Shown here: positions 51,752-61,399 of the stretch, one piece after another
How positions within the stretch are numbered: position 1 is the first letter of the stretch
Layout: the number at the start of each line of letters is the position of its first letter
Position numbers and translations under genes: made by a program
The notes under the pieces: generated by a model
Databases searched by the model: none
Seen by the model: only the letters and a program-made list of their open reading frames with translations
What the model was told of the DNA's origin: nothing
Assembly: GCF_902833045.1 (NCBI RefSeq)
Contig: NZ_CADFDU010000004.1
Coordinates: 62,001-126,000, forward strand
From: Burkholderia sp. BCC0322
GTDB lineage: Bacteria; Pseudomonadota; Gammaproteobacteria; Burkholderiales; Burkholderiaceae
Direction: 5' to 3'
Length of the DNA: 64,000 nucleotides

Positions 51752-52645
51752 ATGCCTATCGCCCGTTCCGCCTCGCCGTCGATCGACCTGCGCATTTTGC
51801 TGCGCGGCATCGGGCAGATCGTCCTGCAGGCGAATGCGTTCACCGGCGCGATGCTGCTCGCCGCGCTGGCGCTGACCGACGTGCGGCTCGCCTGCGCGGC
51901 GCTGGTCGGTTCGGCCGCCGCCAGCATGACCGCCGTGCTGACGGGCGCCGAGCGCCGCGACGTCGAACAGGGGCTGCACGGCTTCAACGGCGCGCTCGCC
52001 GCGCTGATCGCGGTGCTGTTCGTGCCCTATCCGCTCGCCGCACTCGCACTGATGCCGCTGGTCGCAATCGGCGCGGCGCTCGTACAGCGCGCGATGCGCG
52101 CGCCGCTCGCTCGCTGGCGCCTGTGCCCGTATTCGAGCCCGTGCCTCGCCGTCACCGCGCTGTGGCTGCCGTTTGTCGCGCTGCAGCAAACAAACGGCGC
52201 CACGGTCGGCGCGACACTGGCGCTGTCTTCCATCGCCGACGCGCTGTTCGCGGGCGTCGCGCAGACCACCTTCGCGCAAGGTGCGTGGGCCGGCGCGCTG
52301 ATCGTCGCCGGCATCGCCTGCGCGTCTCGTCGCGCGGCCGCGTTCGCGCTCGGCGGCGCCATCGTGTCGACCGTGCTGCTGGTCGCGCTCGGTGCCGATC
52401 GCGTATCGTTCGCAGGCGGCCTGCTCGGCTTCAACGGCGCACTCGCCGCGCTCGCGCTGATGCCGCGCGGCCCGCGCGCGGCGTTCGCGGCCGCCGCACT
52501 CGCCGCGTTGATCCAGTGGCTCGCGACGCAAACGGGCATCCCCGCATTCACGGCCCCGTTCGCGCTCGCGTCGTGGGTCACGGTGGCCGTCGCGCGCCGC
52601 TTCACCCTCGGAGAAACCGATGTCGTCATTCGCACACCGTCCTGA
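51752..52645 (+). CDS. Urea transporter (UT family)
   Basis: A 297-residue inner-membrane channel with two homologous halves of about five segments. Each half carries the UT signature: GLHGFNGALAALI at 74-86 and GLLGFNGALAALAL at 223-236, the urea-selectivity region of dimeric UTs. It moves urea by facilitated diffusion. The start at 51752 is preferred because the hydrophobic region begins soon after; an ATG at 51701 is in frame. It overlaps the aldolase gene by 26 bases. A urea-yielding agmatinase lies 6 kb upstream, but no urease is in the window. Confidence 0.92.
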   Translation: MPIARSASPSIDLRILLRGIGQIVLQANAFTGAMLLAALALTDVRLACAALVGSAAASMTAVLTGAERRDVEQGLHGFNGALAALIAVLFVPYPLAALALMPLVAIGAALVQRAMRAPLARWRLCPYSSPCLAVTALWLPFVALQQTNGATVGATLALSSIADALFAGVAQTTFAQGAWAGALIVAGIACASRRAAAFALGGAIVSTVLLVALGADRVSFAGGLLGFNGALAALALMPRGPRAAFAAAALAALIQWLATQTGIPAFTAPFALASWVTVAVARRFTLGETDVVIRTPS

Positions 52646-53396
52646 TGCCGTGAAACCCGGTGGCCCGATCTCCGACGCCGAACGCCGGCTGCGCGTCGAC
52701 CTCGCCGCCGCGTATCGGCTCGTCGCGCTCAACAGCTGGGACGACCTGATCTACACGCACCTTTCCGCGGCTGTGCCCGGCGAGCCCGGCCACTTCCTGA
52801 TCAACCCGTTCGGCCTCACGTTCGACGAGGTCCGCGCGTCGAACCTCGTGAAGATCGACCTGGCCGGCAACCGGATCGGCGACAGCGAGCATGCGGTCAA
52901 CGTGACCGGCTTCGCGCTGCATGCGGCCGTACACGCGGCGCGCGCCGACGCCGTGTGCGTGATGCATCTGCACAATACGGCCGGCATCGCCGTGTCGATC
53001 CAGCGCGACGGGCTGTTGCCCGCGTCGCAACACGCGCTGCGGTTTCATGGCGACCTGGCGTACCACGACTACGAGGCGCTCGCGTTCTCGCCGGCCGAAG
53101 GCGCGCGGCTGACTTCCAGCCTCGGCACGAAATCCGCGATGCTGTTGCGCAATCACGGCACGCTGACGGTCGGCCGCACGGTCGCCGAAGCCTATGTGCT
53201 GATGGATACGCTGATCAAGGCGTGCGACATCCAGGTGCGCGCGCAGGCGGGCGGCGGGCCGCTCGTGCTGCCCGACCCGGCCGTCGCCGACCGCACCGCC
53301 GAACAACTGCGCGACGGCGGCGCGATCGAAGGCGAACTGGAATGGCCGGCGCTGCTGCGCCGGCTCGACCGGATCGATCCGACGTATCGCGACTGA
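52620..53396 (+). CDS. Class II aldolase/adducin family protein
   Basis: A 258-residue aldolase_II-fold protein. It has LNSWDDLIYTHLSAAVPGEP near the start, the zinc-site pattern VCVMHLHNTAGIA, and AMLLRNHGTLTVGRTVAEAY in the last third. Metal ligands of fuculose-phosphate aldolase (three His and Glu) are only partly visible, so it could be an aldolase or a dehydratase-type relative. The start at 52620 overlaps the urea transporter end. Confidence 0.88.
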   Translation: MSSFAHRPDAVKPGGPISDAERRLRVDLAAAYRLVALNSWDDLIYTHLSAAVPGEPGHFLINPFGLTFDEVRASNLVKIDLAGNRIGDSEHAVNVTGFALHAAVHAARADAVCVMHLHNTAGIAVSIQRDGLLPASQHALRFHGDLAYHDYEALAFSPAEGARLTSSLGTKSAMLLRNHGTLTVGRTVAEAYVLMDTLIKACDIQVRAQAGGGPLVLPDPAVADRTAEQLRDGGAIEGELEWPALLRRLDRIDPTYRD

Positions 53397-53448
53397 CGTT
53401 GCCGGCGTCCCACCGAATTTCCACCCCAAACCATCGGAGCCTCCAGTC

Positions 53449-53637
53449 ATGCCGACTTTCAATATCCAGTTGTTCGAAGGCCGCACGGTCGAACAGAAGC
53501 GCGCATTCGTCGAAGCGATCACGCGCGTCACGTGCGAGACGCTCGGCTGCACGCCGGGCTCGGTCGATATCATCCTGACCGACGTGAAAAAGGAGAACTG
53601 GGCGACGGCCGGGAAGCTGTGGAGCGACGAGCGCTGA
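53449..53637 (+). CDS. 4-oxalocrotonate tautomerase-like protein
   Basis: A 62-residue protein, the length of 4-oxalocrotonate tautomerase. It begins MPTFNIQLFEGRTVEQKRAF; Pro2 would be the N-terminal catalytic base. The C-terminus differs from classical 4-OT. The family catalyses keto-enol isomerisation of unsaturated diacids. It follows the aldolase after 52 bases on the same strand. Confidence 0.88.
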   Translation: MPTFNIQLFEGRTVEQKRAFVEAITRVTCETLGCTPGSVDIILTDVKKENWATAGKLWSDER

Positions 53638-53741
53638 CAGGCATCGCGTCGGCGCCGGCAGAACCTTCCGGGCGGTATGCGCTCGAGCCGCGGTGACACC
53701 GGAACCACCGCGCCGCACACACGGCATTCGATGGAGTCTGC

Positions 53742-53942
53742 ATGATCGAAGACAAACACATCGCCACGACGCTGAACGAAATGATCCTGTCGATGGGCAT
53801 GAAACTGGATCAATCGCTCCATCAGGTCAAAGAGACGTGCCCGCCGCACGAATTCGTCGCCTGTCGTGAATTCGTGTCGCAGGTGTTGACCACAATGCTG
53901 GTCGACTTCATGAACCCGCTCTACGCGCCCCCCCCGACCTGA
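53742..53942 (+). CDS. Small hypothetical protein
   Basis: A 66-residue protein of unknown family. It is mainly helical with two Cys residues (KETCPPHEFVACREFVSQVL) and a hydrophobic C-terminal half (TTMLVDFMNPLYAPP). No signal peptide is evident. The ATG at 53742 is preceded by TGGAGTC. It lies between the tautomerase-like gene and the glutamate dehydrogenase gene on the same strand. Confidence 0.6.
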   Translation: MIEDKHIATTLNEMILSMGMKLDQSLHQVKETCPPHEFVACREFVSQVLTTMLVDFMNPLYAPPPT

Positions 53943-54100
53943 AGCCACCCGAGCTGACTTGACGCTCGCCTGCAATGCCGAGCACACGCGTTGCAGGCTC
54001 CCTCCCTTCCTCCCGTTGTGCGTCCGCACATCGCTTTGTCACGCAATCGGCGCATAATGCCGGACAGACGCAGCAGCCAATGGCCACCCGGGAGACCGCC

Positions 54101-57100
54101 ATGGAAGCGAAGAACGAGGAAGTCGTCGCACACCTGCTCTCCGACGTCGTCGAATTCGCGCGCGGGCGCTTGCCCGAAGCCACGTTCCGGAGCGTCGAAC
54201 CCTTCCTGCGTCATTACTACGATTTCGTCGATGCCGACGATCTGCAGAGCCGCAGCATCGCCGATCTCTACGGCGCCGCGATGGCGCACTGGCAGACCGC
54301 CCAGAAATTCGTGCCCGGCAGCGAGCGGCTGCGCGTGTACAACCCGATCCTCGAACAGCACGGCTGGCATTCCGACCACACGGTCATCGAGATCGTCAAC
54401 GACGACATGCCGTTCCTCGTCGATTCGGTGACGATGGCCGTCAACCGCCTCGGGCTCGCGCTGCATTCGGCGCTGCACCCGGTATTCCGCATCTGGCGCG
54501 GTCGCGATGGCGGCATCGAGCGCGTCGATGCGGGCGGCGCGACGCCCGGCGACGGCCAGTCGCAACTCGCGTCGTTCATCCATTTCGAAGTCGATCGCTG
54601 CGGCGATGCCGCGCTGCTCAACACGTTGCGCAACGACATCGCGCACGTGCTCGGCGACGTGCGCGCGTCGGTGGAAGATTGGCCGAAGATCGTCGACATC
54701 GCGCGCGCGACGATCAAGGACATGAAGGCGCGCGAATCGACCGCGGAAGACATCGAGGCGCGCGCGTTCCTCGAATGGATGGCCGCCGATCACTTCACGT
54801 TCCTCGGCCAGCGCGACTACGCGCTCGTGTCGGACGGCACCGGCTTCGGCCTGCGCGGCATCGACGGGACGGGCCTCGGCATCCTGCGCGAATCGCTGCG
54901 CACGTCGGGCGCACCCGACGTGACGCCGCTGCCGCCGGCCGCCGCCGACATCATCACCGGCGCCTGGCCGATCTTCCTGACCAAGGCGAACTCGCGCGCG
55001 ACCGTGCACCGGCCCGGCTATCTCGACTACGTGGGCGTGAAGCTCGTCGGCGCCGACGGCAAGGTCACCGGCGAGCGCCGCTTCATCGGGCTCTACACGT
55101 CGACGGCGTATTTCGGCTCGTATGCCGACATTCCGATCGTGCGCCGCAAGTGCGCGAACATCGTGCGGCGTGCAGGCTTCCTGCCGAAGGGGCATCTCGG
55201 CAAGTCGCTCGTGACGGTGCTCGAAACCTATCCGCGCGACGAACTGTTCCAGGCCGACGAAGACCAGCTCTACGACATCGCGCTCGGCGTCCTGCGGCTG
55301 CAGGAACACCAGCGCACGCGGCTGTTCGTGCGCCGCGACCGCTTCGACCGCTTCGTGTCGTGCCTCGTGTACGTGCCGCGCGACAAGTACAACACCGACC
55401 TGCGCCGGCGCATCGCGAAGCTGCTCGTCGATGCCTACAACGGCGTGAACGTCGAATTCACGCCGCTGCTGTCGGAATCGGCGATCGCCCGCATTCATTT
55501 CGTCGTGCACGCGGAGCCGGGCACGATGCCCGACGTCGACACGCGCGAACTCGAGACGCGGCTCGTACAGGTGGCGCGCCGCTGGCAGGACGATCTCGCC
55601 GACGCGCTGCTCGACGCATTCGGCGAGGAACAAGGCAACCGCTTGCTGCAGCGCTATGCCGATTCGTTCCCGGCCGGCTATCGCGACGACTATCCGGCGC
55701 GCACGGCCGTGCGCGACATCGAGCTGATCGAACGCGTGAAGGAGTCGGGCCAGCTCGCGATGAACCTGTACCGGCCGATCGAGGCCGACGCGCGCGCGTT
55801 CCGCTTCAAGGTCTATCGCGCGGGCGACCCGATCGCGCTGTCGCGCAGCCTGCCGATGCTCGAGCATCTCGGCGTGCGCGTCGACGAGGAGCGGCCGTAC
55901 CGGATCCAGACGCAGGACGGCTCGCACGCGTGGGTGCACGACTTCGGGCTCGAGCTCGCCGACGATACCGAGTTCGACATCGAGCGTGTGAAAGGCCTGT
56001 TCGAGGATGCGTTCGATCGGATCTGGAGCGGCCGGATCGAGAACGACGACTTCAACCGCCTCGTGCTGCGTGCGCACCTGAGCGCACGCGAAGTGACAAT
56101 CCTGCGCGCATATGCGAAATACCTGCGGCAAGTCGGCTCGACGTTCAGCGACGCCTACATCGAGCGCGCGCTGACCGGCAATCCGGCGATCGCGCGGCAG
56201 TTCGTCGAGCTGTTCCTGCTGCGTTTCGACCCGGCCACCGGCGACACGCGCGACGTGCAGGCCGAGCGGCTGCTGAAGGCGATCGAAACCGCGCTCGACC
56301 AGGTGCCGAATCTCGACGAGGACCGCATCCTGCGCCAGTTCCTCGGCGTGATCAACGCGACCGAGCGCACGAACTACTTCCTGCGCGACGCGAACGGCGA
56401 ATCGAAACCGTACCTGTCGTTCAAGTTCAATCCGGCGAAAGTACCGGGCCTGCCCGAACCGAAGCCGATGTTCGAGATCTGGGTGTATTCGCCGCGTGTC
56501 GAGGGCGTGCACCTGCGCGGCGGGCGCGTCGCGCGCGGCGGCCTGCGCTGGTCGGACCGCCGCGAGGATTTCCGCACCGAGGTGCTCGGGCTGATGAAGG
56601 CGCAGATGGTGAAGAACGTCGTGATCGTGCCGGTCGGCTCGAAAGGCGGCTTCGTCGTGAAGAACCCGCCGCCGCCGAGCGATCGCGAGGCGTGGATGCG
56701 CGAAGGCATCGCGTGCTACCAGACCTTCCTGCGCGGCCTGCTCGACCTGACCGACAACCTGGTCGGCAACGCGATCGTGCCGCCGCCCGACGTCGTGCGC
56801 CACGACCCCGACGATCCGTATCTGGTCGTCGCCGCCGACAAGGGCACGGCCACCTTCTCCGACTACGCGAACGCGATCTCGCACGAATACGGCTTCTGGC
56901 TCGACGACGCGTTCGCGTCCGGCGGCTCGGTCGGCTACGACCATAAAAAGATGGCGATCACCGCGCGCGGCGCGTGGGAATCGGTGAAGCGGCACTTCCG
57001 CGAGATGGGCATCGATACGCAGACGACCGATTTCACGGTGGTCGGCGTCGGCGACATGTCGGGCGACGTGTTCGGCAACGGGATGCTGCTGTCGCCGCAT

Positions 57101-58942
57101 ATCCGGCTCGTCGCCGCGTTCGATCACCGGCACGTGTTCCTCGACCCGAACCCCGATCCGGCGATCAGCTTCGCGGAGCGCCAGCGCATGTTCGCGCTCG
57201 AACGGTCGAGCTGGGCCGACTACGATCCCGCCGCGATTTCGGCAGGCGGCGGTGTGTATCCGCGCACCGCGAAGACGATCCCGCTGTCGCCGGCCGTGCA
57301 GGCCGCGCTCGGCATCGACGCACATGCGCTGCCGCCGGCCGAGCTGATCCGCGCGATCCTGCAGGCACCGGTCGACCTGCTGTACAACGGCGGCATCGGC
57401 ACCTACGTGAAGGCCACGCACGAAACTCACCAGCAGGTTGGCGACCGCGCGAATGACGCGGTGCGCGTGAACGGCGCGGAGCTGCGCTGCAAGGTGGTCG
57501 GCGAAGGCGGCAACCTCGGCTGCACGCAGTTCGGCCGCATCGAGTTCGCGCAGCGCGGCGGCCGCATCAACACCGATGCGATCGACAACTCGGCCGGCGT
57601 CGATTGTTCGGATCACGAAGTCAACATCAAGATCCTGCTCGGGCTCGTCGTGTCCGACGGCGAGATGACCGAGAAACAGCGCAACGCGCTGCTCGCGGAG
57701 ATGACCGACGAAGTCGGGCTGCTCGTGCTGCGCGACAACTACTACCAGACGCAGGCACTGTCGATCGCCGGCCGCTATGCGGTCGAGCTGCTCGACGCCG
57801 AGGCGCGCCTGATGCGCTGGCTCGAACGCGCGGGCCGCCTGAATCGCGTGATCGAATTCCTGCCGACCGACGATGAAGTCGCGGAACGGCAGGCCGCGAA
57901 GCTCGGCCTCACGTCGCCGGAACGCGCGGTGCTGCTCGCGTACAGCAAGATGTGGCTGTACGACGCGCTGCTCGAATCCGACGTGCCGGAAGATCCGCTC
58001 GTCGCCGCGATGCTCGTCGACTACTTCCCGAAGCCGCTGCAGCAACGCTTCAGCGAACCGATGCTCCGCCATCCGCTGCGCCGCGAGATCCTCGCGACGC
58101 ACCTGACCAACGCGCTCGTGAACCGCGTCGGCTGCGCGTTCGTGCACCGGCTGATGGAGGAAACCGACGCGAAGCCCGGCGACATCGTGCGCGCGTGCAT
58201 CATGGCGCGCGACGTGTTCGACCTCGATGCGGTGTGGCGCGATATCGACGCGCTCGACAACCGCGTGGCCGACGACGTGCAGGCGCGCATGTTCGTCGAC
58301 GTCGCGCGGCTGCTGGAGCGCGCGGCGCTGTGGTTCCTGCGGCACCTGCAATCCGGCGCGGTGGCCGATGGTGGCGTCGCCGAGCTGATCGCGCGCTGCC
58401 GCGACGCGGCGCAGCGGCTTGCGCCGCAACTGCCGTCGCTGCTGCCGGCCGACGATCTCGAAGCGCTGTCCGAGCGGCAGCGCGTGCTGGTCGAAGCCGG
58501 GGTCGACAGCGCGCTCGCGGTGCGCGTCGCGAGCGGCGACATCTCGGCCGCGCTGCTCGACATCGCCGAAGTGGCCGCGACCAGCAACCGCAGCCTCGAA
58601 CTCGTCGCGGGGGTCTATTTTTCGCTCGGCACGCTGCTCAATTACAGCTGGATCGGCGAACGGGCGGCAACGCTGCCGACGCCGACGCACTGGGACATGC
58701 TGGCGCGCGCGGCCGCGCTCGCGGAAGTCGCGCGCCTCAAGCGCACGCTCGCGACGAGCGCACTCGCGGAGTCGCCCGATTCGACCACGCCGGAAACGAT
58801 CGTCGGCGCGTGGCGCGCGCGCCGCGAAGCCGCACTTGCGCGCTACGAGCACCTGCTCGCGGACCTGCGCGCATCGGGTGGCGCGAGCCTCGCGGTGCTG
58901 CTCGTGATCGTGCGGGAAATGGCCGTGCTCGAACGGGCGTGA
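54101..58942 (+). CDS. gdhB: NAD-specific glutamate dehydrogenase, large (180-kDa) type
   Basis: A 1,613-residue enzyme, the size of the L_180 GDH class found in Pseudomonas and Burkholderia. The long N-terminal part holds ACT-like modules; the catalytic core is at about 790-1150, with LRWSDRREDFRTEVLGLMKA then the substrate-binding VGSKGGFVVK at about 845, and a nucleotide-binding stretch VGVGDMSGDVFGNGML near 985. It oxidises glutamate to 2-oxoglutarate, NADH and ammonia. GGGAG before 54101 sets the start; ATG 54080 is possible. It stands alone. Confidence 0.96.
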   Translation: MEAKNEEVVAHLLSDVVEFARGRLPEATFRSVEPFLRHYYDFVDADDLQSRSIADLYGAAMAHWQTAQKFVPGSERLRVYNPILEQHGWHSDHTVIEIVNDDMPFLVDSVTMAVNRLGLALHSALHPVFRIWRGRDGGIERVDAGGATPGDGQSQLASFIHFEVDRCGDAALLNTLRNDIAHVLGDVRASVEDWPKIVDIARATIKDMKARESTAEDIEARAFLEWMAADHFTFLGQRDYALVSDGTGFGLRGIDGTGLGILRESLRTSGAPDVTPLPPAAADIITGAWPIFLTKANSRATVHRPGYLDYVGVKLVGADGKVTGERRFIGLYTSTAYFGSYADIPIVRRKCANIVRRAGFLPKGHLGKSLVTVLETYPRDELFQADEDQLYDIALGVLRLQEHQRTRLFVRRDRFDRFVSCLVYVPRDKYNTDLRRRIAKLLVDAYNGVNVEFTPLLSESAIARIHFVVHAEPGTMPDVDTRELETRLVQVARRWQDDLADALLDAFGEEQGNRLLQRYADSFPAGYRDDYPARTAVRDIELIERVKESGQLAMNLYRPIEADARAFRFKVYRAGDPIALSRSLPMLEHLGVRVDEERPYRIQTQDGSHAWVHDFGLELADDTEFDIERVKGLFEDAFDRIWSGRIENDDFNRLVLRAHLSAREVTILRAYAKYLRQVGSTFSDAYIERALTGNPAIARQFVELFLLRFDPATGDTRDVQAERLLKAIETALDQVPNLDEDRILRQFLGVINATERTNYFLRDANGESKPYLSFKFNPAKVPGLPEPKPMFEIWVYSPRVEGVHLRGGRVARGGLRWSDRREDFRTEVLGLMKAQMVKNVVIVPVGSKGGFVVKNPPPPSDREAWMREGIACYQTFLRGLLDLTDNLVGNAIVPPPDVVRHDPDDPYLVVAADKGTATFSDYANAISHEYGFWLDDAFASGGSVGYDHKKMAITARGAWESVKRHFREMGIDTQTTDFTVVGVGDMSGDVFGNGMLLSPHIRLVAAFDHRHVFLDPNPDPAISFAERQRMFALERSSWADYDPAAISAGGGVYPRTAKTIPLSPAVQAALGIDAHALPPAELIRAILQAPVDLLYNGGIGTYVKATHETHQQVGDRANDAVRVNGAELRCKVVGEGGNLGCTQFGRIEFAQRGGRINTDAIDNSAGVDCSDHEVNIKILLGLVVSDGEMTEKQRNALLAEMTDEVGLLVLRDNYYQTQALSIAGRYAVELLDAEARLMRWLERAGRLNRVIEFLPTDDEVAERQAAKLGLTSPERAVLLAYSKMWLYDALLESDVPEDPLVAAMLVDYFPKPLQQRFSEPMLRHPLRREILATHLTNALVNRVGCAFVHRLMEETDAKPGDIVRACIMARDVFDLDAVWRDIDALDNRVADDVQARMFVDVARLLERAALWFLRHLQSGAVADGGVAELIARCRDAAQRLAPQLPSLLPADDLEALSERQRVLVEAGVDSALAVRVASGDISAALLDIAEVAATSNRSLELVAGVYFSLGTLLNYSWIGERAATLPTPTHWDMLARAAALAEVARLKRTLATSALAESPDSTTPETIVGAWRARREAALARYEHLLADLRASGGASLAVLLVIVREMAVLERA

Positions 58943-58943
58943 T

Positions 58944-58980
58944 GGTCGCGATGGCCGCGACGGCTCAGACCGTCGCGACC
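58944..58980. terminator. Hairpin between convergent GDH and methyltransferase genes
   Basis: GGTCGCGA (58944-58951) pairs with TCGCGACC (58973-58980), and an inner alternative pairs GCGACGG with CCGTCGC over a 6-base loop. It starts just after the GDH stop and overlaps the last codons of the methyltransferase gene. No T-run follows. Confidence 0.5.
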
Positions 58981-59825
58981 AGCAGCTCTTCCGCGTTGTT
59001 CGGCGGCCGCAGGCCGTCGGTGCGATCGGCGAAGTAACGGCGCGTCAGATCGGCGGCCGATACGTGCGCGGCGTGCGCGAAGCCTGCCTCGCGCGCGAGC
59101 GCCTGGATCTGCGCCGGCATGAAGAAGCTGATGAACGGCGTGCCGCTTGCCCGCGCGCCCTTCGCGGCCATTTCCAGCCCGGGGCGCACATCCGGATCCG
59201 CATGCTCCAGCGGCAGCAGGAACGTCATCGCAAGCGTCGAGCCCGGCGCGAGCGACGCAGCTTCGCGCAACGCGGCCGCATTCGCTTCGTGAGTCAGGTA
59301 CATGCTGACGCCGGTGGACACCACGACCGCCGGCTTGCCGGCATCGAAGCCCGCACCGACGAGCGCCGCGCGCCACGACTGCTTCGCCTCGAAATCGACC
59401 GGCACGAAACGCAGCCAGTCGGGCACGCCGAAACCGAGCTCGACCAGGCGGCGCTGCTTCCAGGCCTGCGGCGCGGGCGGGTCGACCTCGAAGACGGTCA
59501 CGCGCGACGCCATGTCGGGCCGGCGCTGCACGAAGCTGTCGAGGCCCGCGCCGAGGATCACGTACTGGCTCACGCCGCGCGCGGCCTGCTCGACCACCAG
59601 ATCCTCGATGAAACGCGCCCGCGCGACGATCGACGCACGAAACGGCCGCGTGAACTGCGGATCCATGTCGCCGCGCTGCTGCCAGCCGGGTTCCGGCGCG
59701 AGCAGTTGCAGGCCGACTTCGTCAGCGAGCACCGGCGGCGGCGCGTCGAGTTCGACGTGCAATGCGCGCCACAGCGCGACACGCGCGGCCGTGCTGTCGG
59801 GGGCGCTTTCGCGGGGTTCGGTCAT
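58965..59825 (-). CDS. Class I SAM-dependent methyltransferase (LCMT-like, TIGR00027 type)
   Basis: A 286-residue methyltransferase. It has the motif VILGAGLDSFVQRRPD (SAM loop), VFEVDPPAPQAWKQRRLVEL and VVSTGVSMYLTHEANAAAL, the order of the leucine-carboxyl-methyltransferase-like family common in actinobacteria and Burkholderia. The substrate is unknown. It is the last gene of an apparent three-gene operon (RHH protein, VOC protein, this gene), 7 bases after the VOC stop. Confidence 0.88.
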   Translation of the reverse strand: MTEPRESAPDSTAARVALWRALHVELDAPPPVLADEVGLQLLAPEPGWQQRGDMDPQFTRPFRASIVARARFIEDLVVEQAARGVSQYVILGAGLDSFVQRRPDMASRVTVFEVDPPAPQAWKQRRLVELGFGVPDWLRFVPVDFEAKQSWRAALVGAGFDAGKPAVVVSTGVSMYLTHEANAAALREAASLAPGSTLAMTFLLPLEHADPDVRPGLEMAAKGARASGTPFISFFMPAQIQALAREAGFAHAAHVSAADLTRRYFADRTDGLRPPNNAEELLVATV

Positions 59826-59832
59826 CGCCGCC

Positions 59833-60183
59833 TCACGCGCCCTGCTTGCCCGGCGCCTGCAGGCGCCATACACGGCCGTCCGGATCGCGCACGGTCATGT
59901 CGCGCGTGCCCCAGTGGGTGTCCTCGAACGGCGTGACGACGTCGACGATCGGCTGCGGCTGCACGGCCTGTTCATCCGGCACCTTGAGCACGACCTGCAG
60001 GTCCGGCGTCTCGCCCGGCGGCACTTCCGCGATGAACAGAAAGGGGCCGTCGCCGCTGCGCAGCTGGCCCGAGTTGTGATCGGTTTCGAACGCCAGCGTG
60101 AAGCCCAGCGCCTGGAAGAACTTTGCCGACTTGCCCCAGTTGTGCGTCGTCAGGTACACGGCTTCGATGCGCTCGGATGACAT
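59833..60183 (-). CDS. VOC (glyoxalase/bleomycin resistance) family protein
   Basis: A 116-residue vicinal-oxygen-chelate protein, one domain of two beta-alpha-beta-beta-beta units. It has IEAVYLTTHNWGKSAKFFQA at the front, GDGPFLFIAEVPPG, and the C-terminal WGTRDMTVRDPDGRVWRLQ, the VOC signature. Metal-ligand His/Glu positions are incomplete, so binding or resistance functions are as likely as catalysis. AAGGAGG lies just upstream within the end of the RHH gene, and the start is 1 base past that gene's stop: tight coupling. Confidence 0.9.
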   Translation of the reverse strand: MSSERIEAVYLTTHNWGKSAKFFQALGFTLAFETDHNSGQLRSGDGPFLFIAEVPPGETPDLQVVLKVPDEQAVQPQPIVDVVTPFEDTHWGTRDMTVRDPDGRVWRLQAPGKQGA

Positions 60184-60184
60184 G

Positions 60185-60361
60185 TCACTCCTCCTTGGTG
60201 GACGGCCCCGCGCCCGGCGGCGGCGCGGCCAGGTACGCGCGCAATGCGTCGGCCACCAGCGCGGACAGCGATTGCTCCGTTTCGATGGCGCGATGCTTGA
60301 CCTGCCGGATCAGGCTGAGCGGCAGGTAAACGTTGAACTGCTTGACTTCTTCTTCGGTCAT
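60185..60361 (-). CDS. Ribbon-helix-helix (CopG-like) DNA-binding protein
   Basis: A 58-residue protein found by direct reading. It begins [20 protein letters not shown] and continues with [20 protein letters not shown] and [10 protein letters not shown]: a beta-ribbon (FNVYLP) followed by two helices, the RHH fold of CopG/Arc/antitoxin-type dimers. A GCTAG-type palindrome overlaps its translation start, suggesting autoregulation. Unlike an antitoxin, it is followed not by a toxin but by VOC and methyltransferase genes in the same operon. Confidence 0.8.
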   Translation of the reverse strand: MTEEEVKQFNVYLPLSLIRQVKHRAIETEQSLSALVADALRAYLAAPPPGAGPSTKEE

Positions 60362-60365
60362 GATG

Positions 60366-60387
60366 GCTAGTATGCTAGCAATCTAGC
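60366..60387. promoter_or_regulatory. Operator: three GCTAG(C) boxes around a palindrome
   Basis: GCTAG, TAT, GCTAGC, AAT, CTAGC: an interrupted palindrome centred on GCTAGC with outer half-sites at about 9-bp intervals. It starts 5 bases upstream of the RHH gene start codon. RHH proteins bind such tandem half-sites cooperatively; autoregulation is the likely role. Confidence 0.65.
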
Positions 60388-60448
60388 AAAAGTCAACCGC
60401 AAGCGCGGCCCGTCTGTGCGGGCCGCCCTGGGCTGTCGTGGATCCGGG

Positions 60449-61279
60449 TTACGTCGCGCTGCGCGCCGCCAGCCGCGCGAACAGCGCGTCGAGATCGAAT
60501 CCCGTCGTGTCGACGCCGATCGTGTCGCGCAGGCATGCGCCCCAGGCGGCCGCATCGTCGAACGTGACGGCGCGCCCGACGCCCGCCGCGTCGCGAATCG
60601 TCAGCGTGGTGTTGCGCAGCGCGGCACGGCCGTCAGGCAGCACGCGGCAGGCGATCAGGTTATGCAGGAAGATCGATTCGGGATACGTCGACGTGAACCA
60701 GTTCGCGGCGTCGTAATCGATCCACTCGACCCGCTTCGGCTGGAAGCGATAGGTGGTCTGCCAGCCGTCGGGCGTCTCGATCTGCATGTCGAATTCGCCG
60801 TCGACCGGCGCGGCGACGACACGGAACACGCCGTGCGGCGTCAGCTGACGCTCGTCCGGCACGAAACGCAGCGGCGCGGTGAGCGTCGCGCTGCCGAAGC
60901 CGATGTCGGCGAGCCAGGCCGCGCCCTCGAGATCGATGTGCAGCAGCATGTGCGTATGCGCGGTGGCGACTTCCGGCGGCTGCATCCAGCGCACGCGCGC
61001 GATCATCGGCGTCACGCGAAAGCCGATCGTCGTGAGCGCCGCATGGAACAGCTTGTTGAGTTCGAAGCAGTAGCCGCCGCGGCGATGCGCGAGCACCTTG
61101 TCGACGATCGACGGCAGGTCGAGCGCGACGCGCGCACCGGTCAGCGGATTGAGGTTTTCGAACGGAATCGCCTGAGGGTGCAGCAGATGCAGCTGGCGCA
61201 GCACGTCGAGGGTCGGCTCGACCGGGCCGTCGTAGCCGATGCGGGAGAAATAGCGCGAGAGGTCAAACGAGTCTGTCAT
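60449..61279 (-). CDS. nat: Arylamine N-acetyltransferase
   Basis: A 276-residue NAT. The Cys-His-Asp triad is visible: Cys71 in RRGGYCFELN, His110 in THMLLHIDL and Asp125 in WLADIGFG. It starts MTDSFDLSRYFSRIGYDG, as the family does. It transfers acetyl from CoA to arylamines or hydrazines. The start at 61279 is chosen over upstream in-frame codons because homologues begin there. It stands alone between RHH and DUF2501 genes, both on the minus strand. Confidence 0.93.
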   Translation of the reverse strand: MTDSFDLSRYFSRIGYDGPVEPTLDVLRQLHLLHPQAIPFENLNPLTGARVALDLPSIVDKVLAHRRGGYCFELNKLFHAALTTIGFRVTPMIARVRWMQPPEVATAHTHMLLHIDLEGAAWLADIGFGSATLTAPLRFVPDERQLTPHGVFRVVAAPVDGEFDMQIETPDGWQTTYRFQPKRVEWIDYDAANWFTSTYPESIFLHNLIACRVLPDGRAALRNTTLTIRDAAGVGRAVTFDDAAAWGACLRDTIGVDTTGFDLDALFARLAARSAT

Positions 61280-61399
61280 GAACCTGCACCGAAAAAGGGA
61301 CACGCCACGATAACATCGCGCGAAATCCCCATGTTGTGCGGGGCCATCTTTGCGTCGCGTGCAATGCCGGCACCGCATCGCGCGCGGCCCCGCGCAACG

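Noticed and set aside
53921-58852. A 1,643-residue open frame antisense to the glutamate dehydrogenase gene.
   Set aside because: It mirrors a very high-GC coding strand, is Arg/Ala/His/Asp-rich without domains, and the sense frame is a clear enzyme.
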